A stretch of DNA of 59,234 nt from Psychromicrobium xiongbiense (GCF_030271165.1 NZ_JASSZH010000012.1:48139-107372), one strand, 5' to 3'; numbered from the stretch's first letter, positions 32,682-41,813 are shown. Numbers and translations: made by a program. The notes: a model not told the origin generated them from the letters alone.

Positions 32682-33920
32682 TCAGTTGGCGGGTAGCTGG
32701 GAAGCGATGTCATTCATGACGTCGCTGGCCTTCTGCTGACCGTTGATGGACTTGATCAGGTACTGATTGAAGAGAGTTCCCAACTGATCACTGTTGGTAT
32801 TGCTCGGCATCGGAGCCGCTGTGGAGGATGCCGTCTTGAGCAGGGCATCCACACCCGGAATCTTGGCATTGTTGATCCAGCTGGGCTGATCTGCGGTACG
32901 GGCAGGCAGAGCTCGTCCTGCCGCGCCGAGTTCGGAGAGGATCTTGTCCCCGGTCATTTCCTTCAACGCGGCAAACGCCTTATCCGGGGTGGCGCAGTTC
33001 TTGGAGATGCCCCACCCTGAGCCGGCGCTGTAGGTCTTTCCGCCACCCGGACCTGCCGGGAGGGTCGTCACGCCGAGGTTGAAGGAGACCTTCGCCTTGG
33101 CATCGAGCAGGGACCACGGTCCGTCGATATGCATGGCCGTAGTGCCTGCCTGGAACTGGTTGGTGCTGAAGGAGGTATCACCGCCGGGGAGCTGCGGCGA
33201 GACCTTGTACACATTGGTCAGATCCGAGACCCACTGCAGACCGGCGGAAAATGCCGAATTTTTGGGATCGAGCTTGGCATCGGTGGTGAGGACGCGCCCC
33301 CCGTTGTAGGCCAGGATCTGGGGTTCAATACTCAGATCAGCCGGATCCGGGGCGATGGCGTATTTGCCATTGCCGGTGAGCTTCTTCGCATCGGCCAGGA
33401 ATTCGTCCGCCGTCCACCCGGGCTTGGGCTCCGGCAGACCGGCTGCGGCGAACATGTCCTTGTTGTAGAACATCACCACGGGGCCCACGTCGTAGGGCAG
33501 GGCGTAGAGATTGCCGTCCGCACTCAGCCCGTCAATCATCGACTTGTCGAAGGCGGAAAGGTCTACGTTGTTCTTCTTGACCAGATCCGCCAGGGGTAGC
33601 AGCCCGTCCTTGAGCTGGGCGGTGCGCAGGCTCTGCACGGCGACCAGACACGGGGCATTCCCGGAGGCAAGCTGAGTGCTCATTTTGGTGAAATAGTCCT
33701 GGAAGGTGGCACCCTGCAAGGTGATTTTGACATCGCCGAGCGTGGCGCTGGCCTCATCGGCGACCTTCTGCCAGGCGTTCTGATCATCGGTGCCGCTCAC
33801 CCACATTCCCCAGGTCAGCTCGGTTTTGCCGTCAGCGGTCGTCGGGGTGGAATTTCCGCAGGCAGTGACACCCATCAGGCACAGAGCCAGTACCCCTGCC
33901 ACAAGCGCTCCTTTGCGCAT
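32682..33920 (-). CDS. ABC transporter substrate-binding lipoprotein (fucoside importer)
   Basis: A 412-residue MalE-type binding protein with lipobox VTAC (Cys21). The mature domain starts TELTWGMWVSGTDDQNAWQKVAD and includes YALPYDVGPVVMFYNKDMFAAAGL and FQAGTTAMHIDGPWSLLD, all standard for family 1 sugar-binding proteins. AGGAGA lies before the ATG. It is the second gene of the fucose operon, 114 bases after the dehydratase gene, and those bases contain three GTGAAC repeats and a small hairpin. Confidence 0.92.
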   Translation of the reverse strand: MRKGALVAGVLALCLMGVTACGNSTPTTADGKTELTWGMWVSGTDDQNAWQKVADEASATLGDVKITLQGATFQDYFTKMSTQLASGNAPCLVAVQSLRTAQLKDGLLPLADLVKKNNVDLSAFDKSMIDGLSADGNLYALPYDVGPVVMFYNKDMFAAAGLPEPKPGWTADEFLADAKKLTGNGKYAIAPDPADLSIEPQILAYNGGRVLTTDAKLDPKNSAFSAGLQWVSDLTNVYKVSPQLPGGDTSFSTNQFQAGTTAMHIDGPWSLLDAKAKVSFNLGVTTLPAGPGGGKTYSAGSGWGISKNCATPDKAFAALKEMTGDKILSELGAAGRALPARTADQPSWINNAKIPGVDALLKTASSTAAPMPSNTNSDQLGTLFNQYLIKSINGQQKASDVMNDIASQLPAN

Positions 33921-33940
33921 GATTTCTCCTTTTTGTCCGT

Positions 33941-33971
33941 GTGAACTTGTCGTGTGAACGTGTCCGTGAAC
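33941..33971 (-). repeat. Three GTTCAC direct repeats upstream of the fucoside-binding protein gene
   Basis: Read on the minus strand, GTTCAC occurs three times with spacings of 12 and 13 bases (plus-strand GTGAAC at 33941, 33954 and 33966), each followed by a similar CGGAC or ACGAC stretch. The repeats end about 20 bases before the start codon. They could be a regulator-binding array or a leader structure. The regular spacing resembles PHO-type sites, but phosphate control would be unexpected here. Confidence 0.4.
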
Positions 33972-34034
33972 GGGAGCCGTGGGGGAGGATCCCGCAGTGC
34001 AACTGTGCGCACCGCGCCGATGACATCGGGCTGA

Positions 34035-35405
34035 TCAGTGCTTTGCGCCAAGCCTCCTCTCCCACTCCCGGCCATCCGGGAAACTGAAATCGCGCAGTGA
34101 GGCGGGGAACATTTCGTTCCCGGCGCCAGGGGTCGATGGCGGCCAGTAGCGGCCGGCGTGCACGTCCACCGGTGTCACGAAGTGTTCGTGAAGGTGGTCG
34201 ACGAATTCGATCATCCGGCCCTCCATGGAGCCGGAGACGGCGACGAAGTCGAACATCGAGAGGTGCTGCACCGCTTCGCAGAGGCCCACGCCGCCCGCAT
34301 GGGGGCAGACCGGCACACCGAACTTTGCCGCCAACAGGAGGATGGCCACGTTTTCGTTGACTCCGGCCACGCGGACGGCATCGATCTGCAGAACTTTCAG
34401 CGATTCCGCCTGGAGCATCTGCTTGAAGATGATCCGGTTCTGCACATGCTCACCAGTGGCCACCGGCACCGGGGCAATTCCCCGGGCGATGGCGGCGTGG
34501 CCCAGGATGTCGTCCGGGCTGGTCGGCTCCTCCACCCAGGCCAGGTCGTAGGGGGCCAGGGCCGTGATCCAGTCAATGGCCTGCGCTACCTCCCAGCGCT
34601 GATTGGCGTCGACCGCCAGCCGGATCCCCGGTCCGATGGTCTCGCGGGCCAGCCGGACCCGGCGTACATCGTCGTCCAGATTGTCGCCGACCTTGAGCTT
34701 GACCTGCTCGAAGCCGTCCGCCACTGCCTCCCGGCAGAGCCGGACCAGCTTCTCATCGGAGTAGCCCAGCCAGCCCGGGCTCGTGGTGTAGGCCGGGTAG
34801 CCCAGCTCCTGGAGCCCCGCGATCCGCGCGGCTTTGCCGGGTTCGGCGGCCCGCAGGATCTCCAGCGCTTCCTCCGGAGTGAGTGCATCGGTGAGGTAGC
34901 GGAAATCGACCAGTGCTACCAGTTCCTCGGCTGTCATGGAGGCCAGCAGCTGCCAGAGAGGCAGGCCCGCACGTTTGGCTTTGAGGTCCCACAAGGCGTT
35001 GATCACGGCACCGATGGCCATATGGATGACGCCCTTTTCCGGGCCGAGCCAGCGCAGCTGGGATTCGTGTACCAGGGTCCGCCAGGTGGCACCCATATCG
35101 CCCAGCAGGGCATCCAGCTCAGCACCGAGCAGCATGGGCTCCAGCGCACGGATGGCGGCAACCTCCACCTCATTGCCCCGTCCAATGGTGAAGACAAAGC
35201 CGTGGCCCTCCAGGCCATCGACGGAATCGGTGACGATACGCAGATAGGCGGCGGAGTAGTCCGGGTCCGTGTTCATCGCATCGGATCCATCGAGGCTCTC
35301 CGAGGTGGGGAACCGCACGTCGGTGATCTCCAGGGACGTGACACGCGCCTGGGCGGGAACCGGGCAGGCCTCGCTGATCTCTGTTCCGTCTACCGTAAGT
35401 GCCAC
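34035..35405 (-). CDS. L-fuconate dehydratase (enolase superfamily)
   Basis: A 456-residue enzyme converting L-fuconate to 2-keto-3-deoxy-L-fuconate. Characteristic parts: [20 protein letters not shown] at the N-terminus, [11 protein letters not shown] with Lys236 and Lys238, DANQRW with metal ligand Asp266, WVEEP with Glu292, TGEH with Glu319 and CPHAGG with catalytic His369. This fits the fuconate dehydratase branch rather than general mandelate racemases. The start is GTG with GAAGGAA before it. It is the first gene of the six-gene minus-strand operon and diverges from the hydrolase gene across the shared promoter and palindrome. Confidence 0.95.
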   Translation of the reverse strand: MALTVDGTEISEACPVPAQARVTSLEITDVRFPTSESLDGSDAMNTDPDYSAAYLRIVTDSVDGLEGHGFVFTIGRGNEVEVAAIRALEPMLLGAELDALLGDMGATWRTLVHESQLRWLGPEKGVIHMAIGAVINALWDLKAKRAGLPLWQLLASMTAEELVALVDFRYLTDALTPEEALEILRAAEPGKAARIAGLQELGYPAYTTSPGWLGYSDEKLVRLCREAVADGFEQVKLKVGDNLDDDVRRVRLARETIGPGIRLAVDANQRWEVAQAIDWITALAPYDLAWVEEPTSPDDILGHAAIARGIAPVPVATGEHVQNRIIFKQMLQAESLKVLQIDAVRVAGVNENVAILLLAAKFGVPVCPHAGGVGLCEAVQHLSMFDFVAVSGSMEGRMIEFVDHLHEHFVTPVDVHAGRYWPPSTPGAGNEMFPASLRDFSFPDGREWERRLGAKH

Positions 35406-35444
35406 TGCGTTCCTTCATGATCTGGTGGTTGCATCAACAACCCC

Positions 35445-35473
35445 ACCTAAACATCCGATGTATAACTTGTCAA
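35445..35473 (-). promoter_or_regulatory. Fucose operon promoter with embedded operator, site 2
   Basis: On the minus strand TTGACA (35473-35468), a 17-base spacer and TTAGGT (35450-35445) form a promoter for the dehydratase operon. The spacer contains the palindrome ACAT, CCG, ATGT (35451-35461). With its flank this is TAAACATCCGATGT, matching the site at 22867. A repressor bound here would cover the promoter directly. The divergent hydrolase gene lies on the other side. Confidence 0.6.
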
Positions 35474-35590
35474 CAGGAAATTTCTGCGGAAGAATGTCGA
35501 TGAAGACCGTCAAGAGTTCAGATGATTCACCACAACGGGTGGCAAAGCCTCCGGGCGAAGGGAACTCAGCATCAGGCAAAGGAGCAGTGC

Positions 35591-36505
35591 ATGCGACTCA
35601 TCCGGGTAGGTGCCCCCGGCCAGGAACGACCGGCTGTACTGACAGAGGATCCGAGCGGAGGCATTCCCGGGCAAGCCTGGGACGCCTCCAGCGTGACCGC
35701 GGACTACGATGCCGAATTCTGGACTACCGAAGGCCCGGCACGACTGCGCGACGCCCTGGCGGCAGGTCAGCTACCGGCGCTGGATCTGAGCGGACTGCGG
35801 ATCGGCGCTCCGGTCACCCGTCCCGGGAACCTCGTGTGCATCGGGATGAACTATGCGGCGCACGCCGCCGAGTCCGGCGCCGCTCCGCCCACGATCCCGG
35901 TGGTCTTTCTCAAGCCCACCAACACGGTCGTCGGCCCGGACGATGCTGCCCCCATTCCCCCGCTGAGCGAGCGCTATGACTGGGAGGTGGAGCTGGCCGT
36001 CATCGTCTCTCAGCGACTCAGCTATGCCGCCAGCCCCGAGGAAGCCGCCCGGGCGATCGGTGGCTATGCGGTGGCCAACGACCTCTCCGAGCGTGACTAC
36101 CAGCTTCCGGGCGCAGCCGGCCAGTGGACCAAGGGCAAGTCACTGCCCGCCTCCACACCGCTGGGCCCCTGGCTGGTGCTGGCCGAGGACATCGATGCGA
36201 GTGATCTGCGCCTGCGCAGCTGGATCAACGGTGAACCCCGCCAGGATTCCAGCACAGCGGACCTGATCTTCAAGGTCCCCTTCCTGCTGCACCACCTGAG
36301 CCAGTACATGGTGCTTGAACCCGGTGACGTGGTACTCACCGGCACCCCGGAGGGCGTCGCGCTCTCCGGCCGCTTTCCCTATCTCCAGGACGGCGATGTC
36401 GCCGAGCTGGAGATTGCCGGCCTGGGGCGGATGCGCCAGGAGTTCTACCGCGCTGTTCCCGGCTCCACTCAGGGAAGCCAGTCCACCCAGGGAGCACAGT
36501 CATGA
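35591..36505 (+). CDS. Fumarylacetoacetate hydrolase family, probable 2,4-diketo-3-deoxy-L-fuconate hydrolase
   Basis: A 304-residue C-C bond hydrolase. FAH features are LVCIGMNYAAHAAESGAAPP, PVVFLKPTNTVVGP, YDWEVELAVIV with the metal-binding Glu residues, GYAVANDLSERDYQ and VLTGTPEGVAL. In the non-phosphorylative fucose route a protein of this family splits 2,4-diketo-3-deoxy-L-fuconate into pyruvate and L-lactate. The start is the ATG at 35591, with AAAGGAG in front; the frame is open further upstream but without a binding site. The last four bases overlap the dehydrogenase gene (ATGA). Confidence 0.9.
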   Translation: MRLIRVGAPGQERPAVLTEDPSGGIPGQAWDASSVTADYDAEFWTTEGPARLRDALAAGQLPALDLSGLRIGAPVTRPGNLVCIGMNYAAHAAESGAAPPTIPVVFLKPTNTVVGPDDAAPIPPLSERYDWEVELAVIVSQRLSYAASPEEAARAIGGYAVANDLSERDYQLPGAAGQWTKGKSLPASTPLGPWLVLAEDIDASDLRLRSWINGEPRQDSSTADLIFKVPFLLHHLSQYMVLEPGDVVLTGTPEGVALSGRFPYLQDGDVAELEIAGLGRMRQEFYRAVPGSTQGSQSTQGAQS

Positions 36506-37260
36506 GCCAGGACTTCGATCAGCTGGTAGCCGTCGTCACGGGCGGCGCCTCCGGAATCGGCGCGGCAATTGCAGCCCGACTGCAGGAGCGCGGCGCCTCG
36601 GTGGCCGTGCTGGATCTGCGGATCGATGACCTATCGGAGGGGCAGTTCGGCGTCGTCTGTGACGTCTCCGACGACGATGCCGTCCAGGCAGCGATCGCGG
36701 CCGTCACCGACCACTTCGGCCGGCTGGACGTACTGGTCAACAATGCCGGGATCGGCGCGCAGGGCACCGTTGAGGACAACACGGATGAGGAATGGCATCG
36801 CGTCTGGGACGTCAACGTCCTGGGCCTGGTGCGGCTCAGCCGTGCCGCCCTGCCATGGCTGCGCCAGTCCCCTGCGGCCGCCATCGTCAACACCTGCTCC
36901 ATTGCCGCGACGGCAGGCCTGCCGCAGCGTGCCCTGTACAGCGCCACCAAAGGTGCGGTGCTCTCGCTCACCCAGGCGATGGCTGCCGATCATCTGCGTG
37001 AGGGCATCCGGGTGAACTGCGTCAACCCGGGTACTGCGGATACGCCGTGGATAGGCCGGTTGCTCGGCACCGCCCCGGATCCGGCTGCGGAGCGCGCTGC
37101 CCTGGAGGCTCGCCAGCCGCACGGACGCCTGGTCTCCCCGGCAGAAGTGGCCGAAGCCGTGGCATATCTGGCCAGCCCACTGGCCGGCTCCACCACCGGG
37201 ACCTCGATTGCCGTCGACGGCGGCATGCAGGGCCTGCGCCTGCGCCCTGCTGGGAGCTGA
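36502..37260 (+). CDS. SDR family oxidoreductase, probable 2-keto-3-deoxy-L-fuconate dehydrogenase
   Basis: A 252-residue short-chain dehydrogenase. The cofactor motif is TGGASGIG (13-20), NNAGIG follows at 80-85, and the catalytic residues are Ser133, Tyr146 and Lys150 in YSATKGA. The acidic residue after the second strand (LDLR) favours NAD. Coupled to the FAH gene by an ATGA overlap, it most likely oxidises C4 of 2-keto-3-deoxy-L-fuconate to the diketo acid that the upstream enzyme cleaves. L-fucose dehydrogenase activity is the alternative, since some SDRs do that step. Confidence 0.9.
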   Translation: MSQDFDQLVAVVTGGASGIGAAIAARLQERGASVAVLDLRIDDLSEGQFGVVCDVSDDDAVQAAIAAVTDHFGRLDVLVNNAGIGAQGTVEDNTDEEWHRVWDVNVLGLVRLSRAALPWLRQSPAAAIVNTCSIAATAGLPQRALYSATKGAVLSLTQAMAADHLREGIRVNCVNPGTADTPWIGRLLGTAPDPAAERAALEARQPHGRLVSPAEVAEAVAYLASPLAGSTTGTSIAVDGGMQGLRLRPAGS

Positions 37261-37277
37261 GCCAGGGCGGGATCTAA

Positions 37278-37310
37278 GCCCGCCGAAAGCCCGCCGAAAG
37301 CCCGCCGAAA
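37278..37310. repeat. Three tandem copies of an 11-bp unit
   Basis: GCCCGCCGAAA is repeated exactly three times directly after the SDR stop codon, followed by GGGCGCCG. It lies 13 bases before the third palindromic repeat. Confidence 0.9.
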
Positions 37311-37322
37311 GGGCGCCGCAGT

Positions 37323-37385
37323 GCGCGAGTGGTGAGGTTATGCCCTCAAGCGACGCGCTTGAGGGCATAACCTCACCACTCGCGC
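37323..37385. repeat. CGAGTGGTGA-type palindromic repeat, copy 3 (perfect)
   Basis: Perfect 30-base arms around the loop ACG. Outer GCGCGAGTGGTGAGG, inner TTATGCCCTCAAGCG. It shares the outer block with the copies at 27219 and 28368 and lies downstream of the FAH-SDR operon, where it may terminate transcription. Confidence 0.9.
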
Positions 37386-37455
37386 GGGCACAGGGACACT
37401 ACCCTGAAGTCACGAGCTCGTAGTACCCGTTCCACGCTGGGCTAGCGAGGCAGAG

Positions 37456-37729
37456 TCAGAACACGGCTACGCCGGAAGCCACCAAGGCAAGGCAGTCGTA
37501 GGTCAGCCAGTCAGTATTGGCCACGAGCGTCACACCACTGCATCCCAGCTCATGCGTGACCTCATCGATTCTTTGTAGGTAGAGCCTCCGGTCACAACGG
37601 AAACCGGCTCAGCTGACCAGGTTGTCCGGCGAACAGGATGGACATCCGCAGGGAGCCTTCCAGAGACTCCCAGGAATCCAGCACCGGCTCGGTCCGCGGC
37701 ACTGTGGCCGTACCGCCATCGGCCCTCAT
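37456..37729 (-). pseudogene. Possible frameshifted remnant of an unidentified gene
   Basis: Two short minus-strand frames look coding-like (G/C-ending codons). The first runs from ATG 37729 to TGA 37592 (45 residues, including DSWESLEGSLRMSILFAGQP). The second, shifted by one base, continues from about 37610 to TGA 37456 and contains LYLQRIDEVTHELGCSGVTL and DWLTYDCLALVASGVAVF. Joined, they would give about 90 residues, suggesting a truncated and frameshifted gene. I do not recognise the family. The frames could also be chance. This stretch between SDR and YchJ holds otherwise only the repeats listed. Confidence 0.35.
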
Positions 37730-37782
37730 CTGGCTGCTTTTCCCGCTCTTTAGACCGTATCCCTGAGGAGAACTCCTATGCG

Positions 37783-38241
37783 TCACCCGGGGGTGCCGAC
37801 CACGCCGTCCAGGTAGAACCAGCGGCCGTCCTGCCGTATAAAGCGGCTCAACTCCTCCTGCACCCCGCGCCGAGAGCTCGGCGCGGCTCCGCCGTTGGGC
37901 TCCACGCGGTAGCGCGCACGGAAGCTCACGGTACCCTCCATGTCGAAGGGGCCGCCCGCAGTGCTGGCGAGGATGTCCAGGCGAGTCCAGTGAATCTCCG
38001 GGTCCAGCGCCAACTCGGTGGGCCTCGTGCCCGGGTGCCAGCTCGCCAGCAGATACGCGGCCTCGCCCAGAGCAAAGGCGCTGTAGCGCGAGCGCATCAA
38101 CGCCTCCGCCGTAGGAGCCTGCGCCTCGCCCCGGTGGAACCGCCCGCAACACAGCACATAGTTCTCCCCACTCAGGCAGGGGCATCGCTGCGGCGTCGGG
38201 GATTCCGGAGTGCAGGATTCCGGTCTCTGGGAAGGGTCCAT
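37783..38241 (-). CDS. YchJ family (UPF0225) SEC-C-type metal-binding protein
   Basis: A 152-residue protein. The N-terminal zinc knuckle is RCPCLSGENYVLCCGRFH, the SEC-C pattern, followed by the YchJ domain: TAEALMRSRYSAFALGEAAYLLASWHP and VSFRARYRVE, then RQDGRWFYLDG. The fold is NTF2-like; the function is unknown. An upstream in-frame GTG (38268) exists, but the ATG at 38241 directly precedes DPSQRPESC. GGGGGA adjoins the ATG, so initiation may be leaderless or use an unusually short spacer. Confidence 0.88.
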   Translation of the reverse strand: MDPSQRPESCTPESPTPQRCPCLSGENYVLCCGRFHRGEAQAPTAEALMRSRYSAFALGEAAYLLASWHPGTRPTELALDPEIHWTRLDILASTAGGPFDMEGTVSFRARYRVEPNGGAAPSSRRGVQEELSRFIRQDGRWFYLDGVVGTPG

Positions 38242-38283
38242 TCCCCCAGAGTAAACGGGACGTGGCACCTACGGCACACCCGG

Positions 38284-38450
38284 TAGACTGGTGGGGCAAG
38301 CTCGCGGAGCGCTGGATGCACAGAGCGGCACCTCCTGGAGGTGTCTGCGGGTGTCAGCGTGAGACGGCACCCGTTTAACGCTGATCCTCTGGACAGCTCA
38401 CCTCCGCGATGTTTTCTCCGCCCCGTGAAATGAAAACAAGAGGTGACCGG
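38284..38450 (+). promoter_or_regulatory. purS upstream leader with several hairpins
   Basis: TAGACT at 38284-38289 is a possible -10, giving a leader of about 150 bases before purS. It can form CACCTC/GAGGTG (about 38330-38344), GGGTG/CACCC, and a long-range CAGCGT/ACGCTG pairing. This density of complementary segments suggests an RNA element controlling the purSQL operon. I do not recognise a known riboswitch class. Confidence 0.4.
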
Positions 38451-38702
38451 ATGCCCCGGATCGTTGTCGATGTCATGCCCAAACCCGAGATCCTCGATCC
38501 GCAGGGCAAAGCCATTGTGGGGGCTCTCCCCCGCCTGGGATTCACCGAGTTCTCTGCCGTCCGTCAGGGCAAGCGCTTTGAACTGACCGTAGAGGGCGAG
38601 GTCACGGAGGCCCTTCTGGCTCAGGCCCGGGAAGCCGCGGAGACGCTGCTCTCCAACCCGGTGATCGAAGACGTCGTGAACGTTGAGGTCGTCGATGACT
38701 GA
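38451..38702 (+). CDS. purS: Phosphoribosylformylglycinamidine synthase subunit PurS
   Basis: An 83-residue subunit, the normal length, starting [21 protein letters not shown] and continuing with [16 protein letters not shown]. PurS bridges PurL and PurQ in the small-type FGAM synthase and helps ammonia transfer. The ATG at 38451 follows AGAGGTGACCGG; the frame extends upstream without a binding site. Its end overlaps purQ by eight bases. Confidence 0.97.
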   Translation: MPRIVVDVMPKPEILDPQGKAIVGALPRLGFTEFSAVRQGKRFELTVEGEVTEALLAQAREAAETLLSNPVIEDVVNVEVVDD

Positions 38703-39477
38703 GCTGCTTTCCACTGACATGCCGACCGACTCGCTGACCGCGGACGTCTCCGCCGCCCGGGTGGGCGTTGTGACCTTCCCCGGCACGCTGGATGACCGGG
38801 ACGCCATCCGCGCCGTCCGCCTCTCCGGTGCCACCGCGGTTCCACTCTGGCATGCGGATTCCGAGCTGCAGGACGTGGACGCCGTCGTCATCCCCGGCGG
38901 ATTCTCCTATGGGGACTACCTGCGGGCCGGCGCGATCTCCCGCTTCGCCCCGCTGATGTCCCGCATCGTCGATGCCGCCACCTCCTCTGCCAGGCTGCCC
39001 GTGCTGGGCATCTGCAACGGTTTCCAGATCCTCACCGAGGCGCATCTGTTGCCCGGATCGATGATCAAGAACGACCATCTCAAGTTCCTCTGCCGCGACC
39101 AGGTGCTGCGCGTGGAGAACACTGACACCGCCTGGACCAACGCCTATGCGGCTGGTGCGGAGATCACCATCCCGTTGAAGAACCAGGATGGCCAGTACAT
39201 CGCGGACGAGAAGACGCTCGATGAGCTGGAGGCGGAGGGCCGAGTGGCCTTCCGCTACGTCGGCTTCAATCCGAACGGCTCCCGCCGCGACATCGCCGGC
39301 ATTTCCAACGCCGCCGGCAACGTGGTGGGCCTGATGCCGCACCCTGAGCATGCTGTGGAAGCTGGCTTCGGCCCGGAATCCCTCCCCGGTGAAACCCAGA
39401 ACGGCACCGACGGCCAGGGCTTCTTCACCTCTGTTCTGACCACCATCCTGACCCATGCTGCGGAAGGCGCCCGATGA
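38695..39477 (+). CDS. purQ: Phosphoribosylformylglycinamidine synthase subunit PurQ (glutaminase)
   Basis: A 260-residue class I glutamine amidotransferase. [17 protein letters not shown] opens the domain, the nucleophile is the Cys of LGICNGFQ, and the His-x-Glu pair is MPHPEH. It releases ammonia from glutamine for PurL. The N-terminus is about 25 residues longer than in many homologues; a second ATG at 38719 is possible. The chosen ATG overlaps the purS stop, and the stop overlaps purL (ATGA), so the three are coupled. Confidence 0.96.
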   Translation: MTELLSTDMPTDSLTADVSAARVGVVTFPGTLDDRDAIRAVRLSGATAVPLWHADSELQDVDAVVIPGGFSYGDYLRAGAISRFAPLMSRIVDAATSSARLPVLGICNGFQILTEAHLLPGSMIKNDHLKFLCRDQVLRVENTDTAWTNAYAAGAEITIPLKNQDGQYIADEKTLDELEAEGRVAFRYVGFNPNGSRRDIAGISNAAGNVVGLMPHPEHAVEAGFGPESLPGETQNGTDGQGFFTSVLTTILTHAAEGAR

Positions 39478-41783
39478 CCGCGGAAACCGCCAAGAAGTTC
39501 AACATCGACACCGTCGAAAACGCCGCCAGGACCCCTGACGTCGAGCTGCCGTGGGCCGAGCTGGGCCTGAAGCAGAACGAGTTCGACGACGTCGTGAAGG
39601 TCCTGGGCCGCCGCCCCACCGGCGCCGAGCTGGCCATGTATTCCGTGATGTGGAGCGAACACTGCTCCTACAAGTCCTCCAAGAACCACCTGCGCCAGTT
39701 CGGTGCGAAGGTCACCGAGGAAATGAAGAAGGACATGCTGGTGGGCATCGGCGAGAACGCCGGCGTGACCAACCTGGGCGACGGCTGGGCCGTGACCTTC
39801 AAGATCGAAAGCCACAATTCGCCGTCGTTCGTGGAGCCCTACCAGGGTGCCGCCACCGGCATCGGCGGCATTGTCCGCGACATCATCTCGATGGGCGCCC
39901 GCCCGGTGGCCGTGATGGATCCGCTGCGTTTCGGCGCCATCGACCACCCGGACACCGCCCGCGTCATGCACGGCGCAGTGGCCGGCATTGGCGGCTACGG
40001 CAACTCGCTGGGCCTGCCGAACATCGGCGGCGAGATGGTCTTCGACGCCATCTACCAGGGCAACCCGCTGGTCAATGCCCTGGCCGTGGGCGTCATGCGC
40101 CACGAGGACATCCGCCTGGCCAATGCCTCCGGCAAGGGCAACAAGGTGGTCTTGTTCGGTGCACGCACCGGCGGCGACGGCATTGGCGGCGCCTCGGTGC
40201 TGGCCTCGGAGTCCTTCGATGACACCAAGCCCTCCAAGCGCCCCGCCGTCCAGGTGGGCGATCCCTTCGCCGAGAAGGTGCTCATCGAGTGCTGCCTGGA
40301 ACTGTTCAAGGGCTCCCTTGTCGAGGGCATCCAGGACCTGGGCGCCGCGGGCATTTCCTGCGCCACCTCGGAGCTCGCCTCCAACGGCGACGGCGGCATG
40401 GAGGTTGAGCTGACCTCCGTCCTGCTGCGCGATCCCACCCTGACCCCGGGCGAAATCCTGATGTCGGAGTCGCAGGAACGCATGATGGCGGTTGTCACCC
40501 CGGAGAACATTGCCGCGTTTGAGGCCGTCATGGAGAAGTGGGCCGTGGAATACTCCTGGCTCGGTGAGGTCACCGACACCGGGCGCCTGATCATCACGTG
40601 GGAAGGCGAAGTCATTGTCGACGTCGACCCGCGCACCGTGGCCCACGACGGCCCGGTCTACGACCGCCCGTACGCCCGGCCCGAGTGGCAGGATGCCCTG
40701 CAGGCCTCCCGTTTTGCGGGCTCGGAGGCCGATGCCGACCGCCCCACCGATGCCGAGGGCCTCAAGGCAGCCGTGCTGGAGCTGGTCGCTTCGCCGAACA
40801 TGTGCTCCAAAGACTGGATCACCAACCAGTACGACCGCTACGTGGGCGGCAACACCGCCATGGCGTTCCCGGACGATGCCGGCGTGGTCCGTGTGGATGA
40901 GGAAACCGGTCTGGGCGTGGCCCTGGCCACCGACGCCAACGGCCGCTACACCTTCCTCGACCCGTACCACGGGGCGCAGCTGGCGCTGGCCGAGGCCTAC
41001 CGCAACGTCGCCACCTCCGGCGCCGTGCCGATGGCCGTCAGCGACTGCCTGAACTTCGGCTCCCCCGAGGATCCGGATGTCATGTGGCAGCTGGCAGAGT
41101 CCATCCGCGGACTCTCCGACGCCTGCATGGAGCTGGGCATCCCGGTGACCGGCGGCAACGTCTCGCTGTACAACCAGACCGGCACCACACCCATCCACCC
41201 CTCCCCGGTGGTGGCTGTGCTGGGCAAACTGGACGACGTCGCCCGCCGCACCCCCTCGGGCTGGAAGGAAGACGGCCAGGCCATCTACCTGCTGGGCACG
41301 ACGGCGGCCGAGCTGGATGGTTCCGAATGGGCCAATCTGCGCGGACACCTCGGCGGGCTGCCGCCCACAGTTGACCTCGCTGCCGAGCGCGCCCTGGGCG
41401 AGATCCTGATCAACGCCTCCCGCGACGGCATGATCGATGCCGCGCACGACCTCTCCGAGGGTGGCCTCGCGGCAGCCCTGGTGGAGTCTGCGCTGCGCTA
41501 CGGCGTCGGCGCCCGGGTGGGGCTGGCTGAGCTGGCCCAACGCGACGGTATCTCGATTTTTGAGGCGCTGTTCTCTGAGACCCAGGCCCGAGCGCTGGTC
41601 GCCGTGCCGCGGTCGGAGGAAGTCCGCTTCAACGACATGTGCTCGGCACGGGGCTTCGCGCACCTGCGGATCGGTGTGGTGGACGCACAGTCCGGGACGC
41701 TGGATGTTCAGGGAGCGTTCAACTGCTCACTGGCGGAGCTCCGCGAAGCGCACGAAGCGACCCTGCCGAAGTACTTCGGCTAG
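39474..41783 (+). CDS. purL: Phosphoribosylformylglycinamidine synthase subunit PurL
   Basis: A 769-residue small-type PurL that converts FGAR to FGAM with ATP and ammonia, the fourth step of purine synthesis. Recognisable segments: [71 protein letters not shown]-type [15 protein letters not shown] and [15 protein letters not shown]. Coupled to purQ by ATGA. A long palindrome 30 bases after the stop may end the transcript. Confidence 0.97.
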   Translation: MTAETAKKFNIDTVENAARTPDVELPWAELGLKQNEFDDVVKVLGRRPTGAELAMYSVMWSEHCSYKSSKNHLRQFGAKVTEEMKKDMLVGIGENAGVTNLGDGWAVTFKIESHNSPSFVEPYQGAATGIGGIVRDIISMGARPVAVMDPLRFGAIDHPDTARVMHGAVAGIGGYGNSLGLPNIGGEMVFDAIYQGNPLVNALAVGVMRHEDIRLANASGKGNKVVLFGARTGGDGIGGASVLASESFDDTKPSKRPAVQVGDPFAEKVLIECCLELFKGSLVEGIQDLGAAGISCATSELASNGDGGMEVELTSVLLRDPTLTPGEILMSESQERMMAVVTPENIAAFEAVMEKWAVEYSWLGEVTDTGRLIITWEGEVIVDVDPRTVAHDGPVYDRPYARPEWQDALQASRFAGSEADADRPTDAEGLKAAVLELVASPNMCSKDWITNQYDRYVGGNTAMAFPDDAGVVRVDEETGLGVALATDANGRYTFLDPYHGAQLALAEAYRNVATSGAVPMAVSDCLNFGSPEDPDVMWQLAESIRGLSDACMELGIPVTGGNVSLYNQTGTTPIHPSPVVAVLGKLDDVARRTPSGWKEDGQAIYLLGTTAAELDGSEWANLRGHLGGLPPTVDLAAERALGEILINASRDGMIDAAHDLSEGGLAAALVESALRYGVGARVGLAELAQRDGISIFEALFSETQARALVAVPRSEEVRFNDMCSARGFAHLRIGVVDAQSGTLDVQGAFNCSLAELREAHEATLPKYFG

Positions 41784-41813
41784 GAGAATCTCCCCGCTCT
41801 GCGCAGCCCTCTC

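Noticed and set aside
33941..33971. GTTCAC repeats as a genuine PHO box
   Set aside because: Spacings of 12 and 13 bases do not fit the 11-base period, and a fucoside importer is an unlikely phosphate-regulon member.
27219..37385. CGAGTGGTGA repeats as ends of an insertion sequence or as a CRISPR array
   Set aside because: No transposase lies between them, they are palindromic rather than direct repeats, and there are no regular spacers.
37592..38299. A 235-residue minus-strand frame overlapping YchJ
   Set aside because: The part over YchJ is a shifted reading of that gene; only the downstream 45 codons were kept, as a possible remnant.
39255..41663. An 802-residue open frame antisense to purL
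   Set aside because: It mirrors the high G+C third positions of purL, is rich in Gly/His/Ala/Val without any domain, and purL is unmistakable.
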